A DNA stretch of 64,000 nucleotides from Ruegeria_B marisflavi (GCF_025673445.1 NZ_JAOVQN010000021.1:17312-81311), one strand, 5' to 3'; counted from the stretch's first letter, positions 21,324 through 30,300 are shown. Numbers and translations: made by a program. The notes: generated by a model not told the origin, from the letters alone.

Positions 21324-21517
21324 GCGTCACCGTCCCGGATCACGCCCGTGACCTCGTGGGAAACGTCCAGCCCCTCGACCGTCAGGACAATTTTTGCCTT
21401 GAATTCCTTGCCCTTGGGCGTTCCGGCCTTGCGCAGGCCTTCCTCGATGGCCTGCTGGCTGGTGACGCCCACCTGCTTGAGGAATTTGCGCATCGACATG
21501 TTGTAATCGCCGCTCAT
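21320..21517 (-). CDS. DUF6494 family small protein
   Basis: A 65-residue protein (MSGDYNMSMRKFLKQVG...) that heads the Mrp operon. It has a helical N-terminus and a beta-rich C-terminus (KIVLTVEGLDVSHEVTG). I placed the start at 21517 because AGGAGAG lies upstream; the open frame to 21541 lacks a ribosome site. DUF6494 is assigned from memory of its neighbours. Function unknown; it overlaps the Mrp gene start by ATGA. Confidence 0.72.
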   Translation of the reverse strand: MSGDYNMSMRKFLKQVGVTSQQAIEEGLRKAGTPKGKEFKAKIVLTVEGLDVSHEVTGVIRDGDA

Positions 21518-21585
21518 TGGCCGGTCTCTCCTGTATTCCACGCATCAATTGACGCATCGCCCACACCGCCATTACGCTGCGAAAC

Positions 21586-22314
21586 ATGCGACACGCCCTC
21601 TTGTGCCTCACCTTACTCGCCTCCGCCAGCCCCTGTGCCGCGCAGGAGGCAATCGGTCTGGCCAGCCCCGAGGCCGTGGCACGCTCGGGTCTTCTGCAAC
21701 ATATTCTGCCGCGCTTCTCGCTCAAGACCGGAATTCGCGTTATCGCCGACCCCGAAGGCCCGATGGAACTGACGACCGTAACCGACAACGCGCCGGTTTT
21801 CCGGCGCGGCGATGTGGTTTACTTCCTTCACACCGACGGGTCGGAACGGCAGGAACGGTTCCGGGACTGGTTGCAAAGCGACGTCGGCAAGCGGACGATC
21901 GAAGCTTTCGTGCCACAGGACGGCCCCGCTTACTCCGCCAGTTTCGAGACGGAAGAAGCCGAAGCCGCGCCGCAGTTTAACGGCAACGCGGCCCTTGGCG
22001 CGAAATTGTCGCTGGAAAAATGCGGGCGATGTCATGTGGTTGGCGAGCAGAACCGGATGAAAGGGATCGGTTCTACCCCGTCCTTTGGCGTGCTGCGCGC
22101 CCTGTCCGATTGGGACAGCCGGTTTCAGTCTTTCTACGCTCTGCGCCCGCATCCCGCCTTTACCCAGGTCGAAGGCATCACGGCGCCTTTTGACGCCGAA
22201 CGCCCATCGCCGATCCACCCGGTGACGCTGACGCCAGAGGAGCTGGAGGCCATCCTTGCCTTTGTCGCGGCAACCGGTGCGGCAGACCTGGGCGCGCCGC
22301 TGATCATGAAATAG
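21586..22314 (+). CDS. Half-TupA-like domain fused to cytochrome c
   Basis: A 242-residue secreted protein: Sec signal (1-20), then about 95 residues resembling one lobe of a tungstate-binding protein, then a c-type cytochrome with a single heme site CGRCH at 146-150. The first part has ARSGLLQHILPRFSLKTGI, matching NSGLLDHILPAFEAESGI of TupA at 34 kb, and then DWLQSDVGKRTIEAF, matching the end of TupA (DWLIGSDGQAAIASF). The TupA middle, the second lobe, is missing. An electron carrier for the adjacent formate dehydrogenase is plausible. Confidence 0.8.
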   Translation: MRHALLCLTLLASASPCAAQEAIGLASPEAVARSGLLQHILPRFSLKTGIRVIADPEGPMELTTVTDNAPVFRRGDVVYFLHTDGSERQERFRDWLQSDVGKRTIEAFVPQDGPAYSASFETEEAEAAPQFNGNAALGAKLSLEKCGRCHVVGEQNRMKGIGSTPSFGVLRALSDWDSRFQSFYALRPHPAFTQVEGITAPFDAERPSPIHPVTLTPEELEAILAFVAATGAADLGAPLIMK

Positions 22315-22327
22315 CGCCTCACGATAC

Positions 22328-22355
22328 ATCCCGGAATATTTGCAACGAAATGAAG
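22328..22355. repeat. Short gene-end repeat element
   Basis: CCCGGAATATTTGCAACGAAATGAAG lies in the 53-base gap between convergent genes. Related sequences occur, in either direction, at 33845-33871, 42333-42356 and within the repeats near 18.8-19.0 kb. I recall this type as very common at gene ends in Rhodobacterales. Its role is unknown; termination is possible. Confidence 0.5.
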
Positions 22356-22367
22356 ACAGGACGTGGG

Positions 22368-24317
22368 TCAATGATCCTTGCGCCTGCTGAAATAGTCCTC
22401 GGTGGTGACCGTGCGCGGCCGTTCCTTGGCGGCAAACGGGTTGTCCGTCGCCTGGAACTGGGCACCCACCCGGCAATTGTCGCACATCTGGATCATCCGC
22501 GCCTGCGCGCTTTCGGCAAACATCGGGTGTTTGCCCGCGAGCTTCTCCATGATCCGTTCGACGGTCGAGCGGACGCCGAAGAGCGCGCCGCATTCGATAC
22601 AGGCAAACGGCTCTTCCTCGTTCAGCACGCGCTGGCCAAGCGCCGCTTCGGACAGGTCGAGCCGCGGTTCGAGCGTGATCGCCTGTTCCGGGCAGATGTT
22701 GCGGCAGATGCCGCATTGCAGGCAGGCGTCCTCCTGAAAGTTCAACTGAGGCATGTCCGGATTGTCGATCAACGCCCCCGAAGGGCAGAGCGACACGCAG
22801 CTGAGGCACAGGGTACAGGCATCCGTGTTCACCACCACCGCGCCATAGGGTGCTGCCTCGGGCAGCGGCAGAACCGGCCCGCCGGGGTTCAGGGCCTGCG
22901 CCGCCAGCCGCGTGACCTGCCTGCGATTGCCCATCGGCAGCACCGGATCCGCCAGCGGTGCTTTGACCTCCGCCATGTACAGATGTTCGGACAAGGCGTC
23001 AGGGTCGGTCATATCAAGCAGGCTCACCCGCCCCGGCCCTGCAATCGCCACGGCCAGCGCCAGTTCCCGCTCCAGAGCCTCGCGCTCGGTCCTCGGACCG
23101 CACAGGACCGATACCGAAGCAAACCCATGCGCCAGACCGGCCAGCATCTCGGCATGGCCGAAACCGGAAACAACGTTCAGTTCCAACGGGATGACATCCG
23201 CAGGCAAACCCCGGCCGAAGCGAGCGGCGAGGCGGATCATCTCGGCCCCGTGCGCGTCATGAACCAACAGGCGTGGCGCGGCGCCGCCCGCCTTGCGATA
23301 GGTCCGCGCCAGGATCTGCATGCGCGCCAGGAGGGTGGCAAGCGCGGGGTCTTCATAGGTGATCGCGGTCGAGGGGCACAGCGCCGCACAGGCGCCGCAA
23401 CCTGCACACACCATCGGATCGATGGACACGTGATCGCCCGCCGGTGTGATCGCCCCGGTCGGACAGATATCGAGGCAATTCGAACAGCCGGTCTGTTCGG
23501 CCCGCGAATGGGCGCACAGGCTTTCGTTCAGCCGGATATAGAGCGGTTTTTCGAATGTCCCGGTCAGTTGCGCGGCCTCAAACGCCAGGCGTTCGACCGC
23601 CAGCCTGTCGCGCGGATCGGCGCGCAGATACCCTTCGCGTTTCTCCCAGGCCGGAACCATGGGCGTGCCGCCGGTAAGGTCGATCACGATATCACACTCT
23701 GACACGGCGCGATCCTTTGGCACGGTCAGTTCAAAGGCCCCACGCCCCCCGGGTTGGATCTGACGGAACCCGTCGATCCGCAACCGGAAACCGCCCAGGG
23801 CGCCTTGCACCCGAACCAGTTTTCCGGTCACCACGTCATAGGCGCGTGTCATCGGCAGGTCGCCTTCGGTGATCAGGGCTGTCACCGCCAGTGCCCCTGA
23901 CAGGCGCTCCGCCAGATCGCAGACAGCGTGGGCAGGACCGGCGATCAGGCATACCCCCTCGCTGAGCACATCCACCGCCGGGGTCACCGGAACCGGCATC
24001 AATGCCTCGGCCACCAGCGCCGCCATCTTGGGGGCGGCCTGTGCCCCCTGGTCGGACCAGCCCGCACGGTCCCGCAGATCGACAAATCCGGGCGTTTCGA
24101 CGCCCAGGTCTTCAGCCAGGGCCGTGAACGCGTCCTGTTCCTGTCCGCAGGCGATAATGGCCTCGCCGGACTGAAGCAGATCCGCCGCCTTTTCCAGTTC
24201 CGTTGTGCAAAGCGCCCGGTAGACACGCGAATACCCGGCCCTGCAAGCCGTAGAGATCCGCTCGGCATCAATGCTCTGGGACCCGGCACAATCGCACAGA
24301 ATCAAAGTCTTGGACAT
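22368..24317 (-). CDS. 4Fe-4S polyferredoxin of the formate dehydrogenase locus
   Basis: A 649-residue cytoplasmic iron-sulfur protein without membrane segments. It starts with a short cysteine-bearing segment (ILCDCAGSQSID). Two ferredoxin pairs follow: one near 270-330 (CSNCLDICPTG, CAGCGACAALCPS) and one near 500-570 (CTLCLSCVSLCPSG, CLQCGICRNICPEQ). More cysteines occur near the C-terminus (CIECGALFG, CDNCRVG). The start at 24317 follows GGAGAGA; the frame is open to 24494. It is divergent from the FDH operon and probably moves electrons between FDH and another carrier. Confidence 0.85.
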   Translation of the reverse strand: MSKTLILCDCAGSQSIDAERISTACRAGYSRVYRALCTTELEKAADLLQSGEAIIACGQEQDAFTALAEDLGVETPGFVDLRDRAGWSDQGAQAAPKMAALVAEALMPVPVTPAVDVLSEGVCLIAGPAHAVCDLAERLSGALAVTALITEGDLPMTRAYDVVTGKLVRVQGALGGFRLRIDGFRQIQPGGRGAFELTVPKDRAVSECDIVIDLTGGTPMVPAWEKREGYLRADPRDRLAVERLAFEAAQLTGTFEKPLYIRLNESLCAHSRAEQTGCSNCLDICPTGAITPAGDHVSIDPMVCAGCGACAALCPSTAITYEDPALATLLARMQILARTYRKAGGAAPRLLVHDAHGAEMIRLAARFGRGLPADVIPLELNVVSGFGHAEMLAGLAHGFASVSVLCGPRTEREALERELALAVAIAGPGRVSLLDMTDPDALSEHLYMAEVKAPLADPVLPMGNRRQVTRLAAQALNPGGPVLPLPEAAPYGAVVVNTDACTLCLSCVSLCPSGALIDNPDMPQLNFQEDACLQCGICRNICPEQAITLEPRLDLSEAALGQRVLNEEEPFACIECGALFGVRSTVERIMEKLAGKHPMFAESAQARMIQMCDNCRVGAQFQATDNPFAAKERPRTVTTEDYFSRRKDH

Positions 24318-24611
24318 TCTCTCTCCATCCGATCCGGTACTGCGGACCTTCCTTCTCCCGTCGTGGAATGTGGCCCAGCCAGAGCGCTCGGTAAAGGCCG
24401 CATGGCCAACGGTAAAAATTTGTACATCTTCCCTTTGCCAACAAACCAAACGCGCTAGCTGGTCAAAGATGGCCAAACAAAGATACATCTTCACTATATC
24501 TTTTGTGGTAAGAAAACAGGGCCAATCACGTCAAAAGCCTTGGCAGACGTGTTTTTACCTCGCATAGTTTGACGGACGGAAAGAAGGGGAGAGCTTTCCG
24601 GGGAGGACCGT
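24318..24611. promoter_or_regulatory. Divergent promoter region of the formate dehydrogenase locus
   Basis: A 294-base AT-rich stretch between the polyferredoxin and the DUF3305 gene. It holds an inverted repeat AAAGATA (24479-24485) with TATCTTT (24497-24503), spacer 11, and a direct repeat TACATCTTC at 24423-24431 and 24484-24492. It ends in GGGGAGGA, the ribosome site for a TTG start. These are candidate binding sites for a locus regulator; none can be assigned. Confidence 0.5.
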
Positions 24612-25172
24612 TTGGCGAAGGCCGCAAACAATTGCATCGAAATGCCGCTGGGCGTGGTTGTCCGCAAATCGCCGGGCGTGACCCGCTGGGCGCGCTGGAA
24701 CTGGCGCGCCGTCGCTGTTCTTCCGGGGGCGGGACCAGCCGACTGGACGGAATTGCGGCGCGAAGGTGAGGCGGTCGAATACCATGCGGCCACTCTGCCC
24801 CTGGTGCTGTGGTCCTCGGACGCCGAAGCGTACATGATCAATCTGGCCGACGGGACACCTTCCATCTACCTGGTTCTGCGCGAGAGTGAGGCGGCCGACC
24901 GACCGCTGGACGCCGTTCTGGTGACGGCGTCACCGTATGAAGGCCAGGACTATGCCGACACATCCGATGACATCGTCGAAAAGATTGCGATGACCCCGGG
25001 CCTGATTGCCTGGGTACGGGACTTCGCGCTGGCTCATTTCGAGGCCGAGGGCTTTGTCAAACGCAAGCGGGATCGCAAGCGGGTCGATCTGGTCGAAGAC
25101 GGGCGCGGCGATGCACGAATCCGCCAGGAAAGCGACGTCTACCGCGCGCCGGGCCGGAGGGTTGTGCAATGA
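24612..25172 (+). CDS. DUF3305 protein, formate dehydrogenase accessory
   Basis: A 186-residue protein beginning MAKAANNCIEMPLGVVVRK, with the DUF3305 signature GVTRWARWNWRAVAVLPGA. I chose the TTG at 24612 because GGGGAGG lies five bases upstream; the next in-frame ATG (24642) has no site. DUF3305 and DUF3306 genes are regularly found in this order before TorD-like and FDH genes in alphaproteobacteria. The role in FDH assembly is unproven. Confidence 0.85.
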   Translation: MAKAANNCIEMPLGVVVRKSPGVTRWARWNWRAVAVLPGAGPADWTELRREGEAVEYHAATLPLVLWSSDAEAYMINLADGTPSIYLVLRESEAADRPLDAVLVTASPYEGQDYADTSDDIVEKIAMTPGLIAWVRDFALAHFEAEGFVKRKRDRKRVDLVEDGRGDARIRQESDVYRAPGRRVVQ

Positions 25173-25783
25173 GCGCAAGCGGCGATTTCTGGACAAGGCG
25201 GCGCGCGGCGGTTGTCGCCGAAGAGCACGCCGAAGCCGCAGCGCAGAGCGCCGAGGCACGCGCACAGGCGCAAGCGGCGCTGGAGCAGGAGAGCGACGAC
25301 GAAATTCTTGAACGGCTTGAACTGCCCGATCCGGATACGCTGCAACCCGGCGATGACGTTGCACGGTTCATGTCGGATCTGGTACCCGACCGGCTCCGCC
25401 GCCGAGCCTTGCGCCGCCTTTGGCGACTGAACCCGGTATTGGCGAATGTTGACGGTTTGGTCGACTATGGCGAGGACTATACGGATGCCGCGCTTGTGGT
25501 GGAGAACCTGCAAACCGCCTATCAGGTCGGCAAGGGCATGCTCGCTCATATCGAGGCTCTGGCCGCCCAGGCCAACGGTGAAGAGGATCCCGAAGAGGAA
25601 GATCTGCCCGCCGCCGCACCAGACAAGGTGGAAGAGGTCCCGCTGGCTCTTGCCGAGACCTCACCGTTCGAGATGGAGGCTGCATCCGCAGCCGACGCGG
25701 GCAACGAGGCGGTCCCCTTGCGGGACCCCGAGGCGCCCGCCCTCCCCGCTCCGCGCCGCATGCGTTTTTCGTTCGAAGGATAA
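25169..25783 (+). CDS. DUF3306 protein, formate dehydrogenase accessory
   Basis: A 204-residue acidic protein overlapping DUF3305 by ATGA. The conserved part (about 1-115) contains FWTRRRAAV, DDVARFMSDLVPDRLRRRALRRLW and NVDGLVDYGEDYTDAA; the C-terminal half is a low-complexity Glu/Ala/Pro tail. No catalytic motif is seen. Position and co-occurrence suggest FDH maturation. Confidence 0.85.
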   Translation: MSASGDFWTRRRAAVVAEEHAEAAAQSAEARAQAQAALEQESDDEILERLELPDPDTLQPGDDVARFMSDLVPDRLRRRALRRLWRLNPVLANVDGLVDYGEDYTDAALVVENLQTAYQVGKGMLAHIEALAAQANGEEDPEEEDLPAAAPDKVEEVPLALAETSPFEMEAASAADAGNEAVPLRDPEAPALPAPRRMRFSFEG

Positions 25784-25786
25784 AGA

Positions 25787-26398
25787 ATGGCCCAGACCAG
25801 CACAGCAAATCCCACAATCGGCGAAGAGGACCGGCTGCGCGCGGATTTCTACAATTTCCTGGGGCTGATCCTGGCCGCGCCACCTGATCAGATGCTGCTC
25901 AACCAGGTGGCAGGGCTATCGGGCGACGAGTCGGACCTGGGTCAGGCGATCGGCGCCATGGCGCGCGTAGCCCGCGTGACGAAACCCGCCGCGGCGGAAC
26001 GCGAGTTCAACGCGCTGTTCATCGGTCTCGGACGGGGTGAGCTGCTGCCTTACGCCAGTTACTACCTCACCGGGTTCCTGAACGAAAAACCGCTGGCGCA
26101 GCTGCGTCAGGACATGGCCGCTCGCGGCATTACCCGCGCCCAGAATGTCTATGAGCCCGAGGACAATATCGCCTCGCTGATGGAAATGATGGCAGGCACG
26201 ATCGTGGGGCGGTTCGGGAAACCGGCTACGCTGGACGACCAGAAAACCTTCTGGTCACGACATGTCGGCCCCTGGGCCGGTCATTTCTTTACGGATTTGG
26301 AAGGCGCCGAAAATTCGGTGCTCTATGCCTCGGTCGGCTCTGCCGGCCGGGTGTTCATGGAGATCGAACGCGAAGCCTTCCGGATGACGGCGGCCTGA
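25787..26398 (+). CDS. TorD/DmsD-like molybdoenzyme chaperone
   Basis: A 203-residue all-helical chaperone of the TorD type, which binds the Tat signal or apo-form of a molybdo/tungsto-enzyme until its cofactor is in place. It has the family LPYASYYLTGFLNEKPLAQLR and YEPEDNIASLMEMMAG segments. It follows DUF3306 by three bases and precedes a Tat peptide and FDH alpha, so formate dehydrogenase alpha is the expected client. Confidence 0.9.
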   Translation: MAQTSTANPTIGEEDRLRADFYNFLGLILAAPPDQMLLNQVAGLSGDESDLGQAIGAMARVARVTKPAAAEREFNALFIGLGRGELLPYASYYLTGFLNEKPLAQLRQDMAARGITRAQNVYEPEDNIASLMEMMAGTIVGRFGKPATLDDQKTFWSRHVGPWAGHFFTDLEGAENSVLYASVGSAGRVFMEIEREAFRMTAA

Positions 26399-26460
26399 GG
26401 CCGCCTTTCGCCGGTGTCCCGAAAGGGATACCAGAAACGCAAATGGGAAAGGAGGATCCC

Positions 26461-26649
26461 ATGAGCAAGACCAGGGAAGAAGGCGCAACCCGCCGCGACT
26501 TCCTGAAACTGGCCGGCACCGCCGCGCCCGCCGCGGTGGCCGCAGCCGCCATCGGGGGCGAGGCTCAGGCCGCCGACCTGCCCGTGGACGAAACCCGTCT
26601 TCAGGACACCGCGCATACCCGCGCCTATCTCGACAGCGCCCGGTTCTGA
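26461..26649 (+). CDS. Small twin-arginine protein of formate dehydrogenase region
   Basis: A 62-residue peptide, mostly a Tat signal: TRRDFLKLAGTAAPAAVAAA, then a short hydrophilic tail. It fits the 'formate dehydrogenase region TAT target' family. The start at 26461 follows AAAGGAGGATCCC. Its function is unknown; it may be exported or help the Tat pathway with FDH alpha, encoded next. Confidence 0.88.
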   Translation: MSKTREEGATRRDFLKLAGTAAPAAVAAAAIGGEAQAADLPVDETRLQDTAHTRAYLDSARF

Positions 26650-26722
26650 AAACCGGACGCCGTCAACCCCCGGTCGACGGTTGCGTGAGGCCCTGACACC
26701 GGTTTCGGAGAGTACCAAGCCA

Positions 26723-26739
26723 GCCACGATGGTCGTGGC
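26723..26739 (+). promoter_or_regulatory. Stem-loop in the leader of the FDH alpha gene
   Basis: GCCACGA (26723-26729) pairs perfectly with TCGTGGC (26733-26739) around the loop TGG. It sits 19 bases before the FDH alpha start and just before GGGAGGA. No T-run follows, so it is more likely a leader structure than a terminator. Confidence 0.4.
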
Positions 26740-26757
26740 CAGCACGGGAGGAAAAAG

Positions 26758-29652
26758 ATGCTAAGGAAAAAGACCAACGGGGTTGCGCGACGCCCCCAGC
26801 GGACTTCGATCCTGTCTCAGGTCGGCGACACCCATGTCGACCGCCGCGCGTTCCTGCGCGGTTCGGGTCTGGCGATCGGCGGCCTTGCCGCGATCAGCGC
26901 CACGGGCGGTACCGTGACGCAGGCCAGCGCCCAGACGGCAGCCGGATCCGCCGTTGAGACCGTGAAATCGGTCTGCACCCATTGTTCGGTGGGCTGTACC
27001 GTCATCGCCGAAGTCAAGAGCGGCGTCTGGGTCGGGCAGGAGCCCGGCTGGGACAGCCCGTTCAACCTGGGCGCCCACTGCGCCAAGGGGGCCTCGGTCC
27101 GCGAACATGCCCATGGCGAACGCCGCCTCAAGTACCCGATGAAGAAAGAGGGCGGCGAGTGGAAGCGCATCAGCTGGGAACAGGCGATCAACGAGATCGG
27201 CGACGGCATGATGAAGATCCGTTATGAAAGCGGACCTGACAGCGTCTATTGGCTGGGCAGCGCCAAGCACAACAACGAACAGGCCTATCTGTTCCGCAAG
27301 TTCGCCGCCTATTGGGGCACGAACAACGTGGATCATCAGGCGCGTATCTGTCACTCGACGACCGTTGCAGGTGTTGCCAACACCTGGGGCTACGGCGCGA
27401 TGACGAACAGCTACAACGACATCCATAATTCCAAGGCCATCTTCATCATCGGCGGCAACCCGGCCGAGGCGCATCCCGTCTCGCTGTTGCACGTTCTGAA
27501 GGCCAAGGAGCAGAACAACGCACCGCTCATCGTCTGCGACCCGCGCTTCACCCGCACGGCCGCGCATGCCGATGAATACGTGCGCTTCCGGCCCGGCACC
27601 GACGTGGCGCTGGTCTGGGGCATCCTGTGGCACATCTTTGAAAACGGATGGGAAGACAAGGAATTCATCCGCACCCGCGTCTGGGGCATGGACCAGATCC
27701 GTGCCGAAGTCGCGAAATGGACCCCCGAAGAGACCGAGCGCGTCACTGGCGTGCCCGGAAGCCAGTTGCGCCGAGTGGCGATGCAGATGGCCAACAACCG
27801 CCCCGGCACCGTGATCTGGTGCATGGGCGGCACTCAGCATACCAATGGCAACAACAATACCCGCGCCTATTGCGTGCTCCAGCTGGCGCTGGGCAACATG
27901 GGCACGAGCGGAGGTGGCACGAACATCTTCCGCGGCCATGACAACGTGCAAGGGGCAACCGACCTTGGCGTGCTCAGCCATACCCTGCCGGGCTACTATG
28001 GCCTGACAGCTGGTGCCTGGGGCCATTGGGGCCGGGTCTGGGGCGAGGACATGGACTGGCTCAAGGCGCAGTTCGCCACCGTCAAGGACAAGGACGGCAA
28101 GGACAAGTCGCTGATGCTGGAAACCGGTATTCCGGTCAGCCGTTGGATCGACGGCGTGCTGGAAAACCCGGAGAACATGGACCAGCCCAACAACGTCCGC
28201 GCCATGGTACTGTGGGGGCACGCGCCCAACAGCCAGACCCGTGGCACGGAAATGAAGACGGCGATGGAAAAGCTCGACATGCTTGTCGTGATCGACCCCT
28301 ATCCGACCGTCTCGGCTGTCATGCATGACCGGACCGACGGGGTTTACCTGCTGCCGGCCTGTACACAGTTCGAAACCCGCGGCTCGGTCACGGCGTCGAA
28401 CCGTTCGCTCCAGTGGCGCGACAAGGTTGTCGATCCGCTGTTCGAATCGCTGCCGGACGAGGTCATCATGGCCAAGTTCGCCAACAAGTTCGGCTGGGCC
28501 GACCGGCTGTTCCGGAACATCGAAATGGATGACCCGGAAACGCCCAACGTCGAGAGCATCACACGGGAGTTCAACTCGGGCCTTTGGACTATCGGCTATA
28601 CCGGCCAGTCGCCCGAGCGGATCAAGAGCCACATGGCCAACCAGCACACGTTCGACAGGACGACGCTGCAAGCGGTGGGCGGTCCCAACGACGGCGAGTA
28701 CTATGGCCTGCCCTGGCCCTGCTGGGGCACCGCCGAGATGGGCCATCCGGGTACGCCCAACCTCTATGACATGTCCAAGCCGGTTGCCGAAGGCGGTCTG
28801 TGCTTCCGGGCACGTTTCGGGGTCGAGCGGGATGGCGACAACCTTCTGGCCGAAGGCGTGTCGAACCCGGGTGCGGAGATCCAGGACGGATATCCTGAGT
28901 TCACCATGCAGATGCTGATGGACCTGGGCTGGGACGGCGACCTGACGCCTGAGGAACGTGCGGCGATCGATGCTGTAGCGGCCGAAAAGACCAACTGGAA
29001 GACCGACCTTTCAGGCGGCATCCAGCGGGTGGCGATCAAGCATGGCTGCGCGCCCTTCGGCAATGCCAAGGCTCGTGCCGTGGTCTGGACCTTCCCGGAT
29101 CCGATCCCTGTACACCGTGAACCGCTCTATACCAACCGGCGCGATCTGGTGGCGGATTATCCAACCTACGAGGACCGCAAGTTCTATCGTCTGCCGACGC
29201 TTTATGCGTCGATCCAGAAGAACGACTTCTCGAAGGATTATCCGATCATCCTGACCTCGGGCCGATTGGTCGAATACGAGGGCGGCGGCGACGAGACGCG
29301 TTCGAACCCCTGGCTGGCCGAGTTGCAGCAGGACATGTTCGTCGAGATCAACCCCCGCGATGCCAACAATCTGGGCATTCGCGACGGGCAACAGGTCTGG
29401 GTCGAAGGTCCCGAGGGCGGCAAGGTCAAGGTGATGGCGATGCTGACCGAAAGGGTCGGCGCCGGCGTGGCCTTCATGCCCTTCCACTTTGGCGGGCATT
29501 TCCAGGGCGACGATCTCAGGTCGAAATATCCGGCCGGGGCCGACCCCTATGTCCTGGGCGAAGCGTCCAATACCGCCCAGACCTATGGCTACGATTCAGT
29601 GACCCAGATGCAGGAGACCAAAGCAACTCTCTGCAAGATCTGGGCAGCGTAA
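26758..29652 (+). CDS. fdhA: Formate dehydrogenase alpha subunit (Mo/W-bis-MGD, Tat-exported, Cys form)
   Basis: The catalytic subunit, formate to CO2, in the periplasm. The 964-residue protein has a Tat signal (DRRAFLRG, Arg29-Arg30), a [4Fe-4S] site (Cys73, 76, 80, 108), and at residue 198 a cysteine (RICHSTTVAG) where selenocysteine sits in E. coli FdnG. The full gene has no in-frame TGA, so it does not need Sec. Molybdopterin-guanine contacts such as IGGNPAEAHP follow. Neighbouring tupABC suggests tungsten may be the metal. Confidence 0.95.
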   Translation: MLRKKTNGVARRPQRTSILSQVGDTHVDRRAFLRGSGLAIGGLAAISATGGTVTQASAQTAAGSAVETVKSVCTHCSVGCTVIAEVKSGVWVGQEPGWDSPFNLGAHCAKGASVREHAHGERRLKYPMKKEGGEWKRISWEQAINEIGDGMMKIRYESGPDSVYWLGSAKHNNEQAYLFRKFAAYWGTNNVDHQARICHSTTVAGVANTWGYGAMTNSYNDIHNSKAIFIIGGNPAEAHPVSLLHVLKAKEQNNAPLIVCDPRFTRTAAHADEYVRFRPGTDVALVWGILWHIFENGWEDKEFIRTRVWGMDQIRAEVAKWTPEETERVTGVPGSQLRRVAMQMANNRPGTVIWCMGGTQHTNGNNNTRAYCVLQLALGNMGTSGGGTNIFRGHDNVQGATDLGVLSHTLPGYYGLTAGAWGHWGRVWGEDMDWLKAQFATVKDKDGKDKSLMLETGIPVSRWIDGVLENPENMDQPNNVRAMVLWGHAPNSQTRGTEMKTAMEKLDMLVVIDPYPTVSAVMHDRTDGVYLLPACTQFETRGSVTASNRSLQWRDKVVDPLFESLPDEVIMAKFANKFGWADRLFRNIEMDDPETPNVESITREFNSGLWTIGYTGQSPERIKSHMANQHTFDRTTLQAVGGPNDGEYYGLPWPCWGTAEMGHPGTPNLYDMSKPVAEGGLCFRARFGVERDGDNLLAEGVSNPGAEIQDGYPEFTMQMLMDLGWDGDLTPEERAAIDAVAAEKTNWKTDLSGGIQRVAIKHGCAPFGNAKARAVVWTFPDPIPVHREPLYTNRRDLVADYPTYEDRKFYRLPTLYASIQKNDFSKDYPIILTSGRLVEYEGGGDETRSNPWLAELQQDMFVEINPRDANNLGIRDGQQVWVEGPEGGKVKVMAMLTERVGAGVAFMPFHFGGHFQGDDLRSKYPAGADPYVLGEASNTAQTYGYDSVTQMQETKATLCKIWAA

Positions 29653-29664
29653 GGAGGACCGATC

Positions 29665-30258
29665 ATGGCAAGAGCAAAGTTTCTCTGCGACGCTGAACGC
29701 TGCATCGAGTGCAACGCCTGCGTCACCGCGTGCAAGAACGAGCACGAGGTGCCCTGGGGCATCAACCGCCGCCGGGTGGTGACTATCAATGACGGCAAGC
29801 CGGGCGAGCGCTCGATCTCGGTGGCGTGCATGCATTGTTCGGATGCCCCCTGTATGGCGGTCTGCCCGGTGGACTGCTTCTACCAGACCGAAGACGGCGT
29901 GGTGCTGCATTCCAAGGACCTGTGCATCGGCTGCGGCTATTGCTTCTACGCGTGCCCCTTTGGCGCGCCGCAATATCCGCAGGCGGGCAACTTCGGATCG
30001 CGCGGCAAGATGGACAAGTGCACCTTCTGCGCCGGCGGCCCCGAGGAAACCCACTCCACCGCCGAATTTGCCAAGTACGGGCGTAACCGGATCGCCGAGG
30101 GCAAGCTGCCCATCTGCGCCGAAATGTGCTCGACCAAGGCACTTCTGGCGGGCGATGGCGATGTGGTCTCGGCCATCTACCGCGAACGCGTGGTGGCCCG
30201 TGGCTTCGGTTCGGGCGCCTGGGGCTGGGGCACGGCCTATGACCAGAAAGGCGGATGA
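29665..30258 (+). CDS. fdh3B: Formate dehydrogenase beta subunit (FDH3 type)
   Basis: The electron-transfer subunit, 197 residues. Cysteine groups for four [4Fe-4S] clusters are present: CIECNACVTACKNE, CMHCSDAPCMAVCPVDC, CIGCGYCFYACP and CTFC with the late CAEMC. It lacks the C-terminal membrane helix of E. coli FdnH, so it is probably held by alpha and gamma. It follows alpha by 12 bases with AAGGAGGACC. Confidence 0.95.
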   Translation: MARAKFLCDAERCIECNACVTACKNEHEVPWGINRRRVVTINDGKPGERSISVACMHCSDAPCMAVCPVDCFYQTEDGVVLHSKDLCIGCGYCFYACPFGAPQYPQAGNFGSRGKMDKCTFCAGGPEETHSTAEFAKYGRNRIAEGKLPICAEMCSTKALLAGDGDVVSAIYRERVVARGFGSGAWGWGTAYDQKGG

Positions 30259-30275
30259 TCTCGCCTGAACACCAG

Positions 30276-30300
30276 ACTGGCGCGGCCCTGCCGCGCCAGT
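30276..30300 (+). terminator. Perfect stem-loop between FDH beta and gamma genes
   Basis: ACTGGCGCGG (30276-30285) pairs with CCGCGCCAGT (30291-30300), loop CCCTG. No T-run follows directly, so it may limit read-through or stabilise the alpha-beta message rather than end it. Confidence 0.5.

Noticed and set aside
27349..27351. Possible selenocysteine site in FDH alpha
   Set aside because: The codon is TGT (Cys) and no in-frame TGA occurs.
26761..28746. 661-codon leftward frame opposite FDH alpha
   Set aside because: Mirror frame of a conserved gene.
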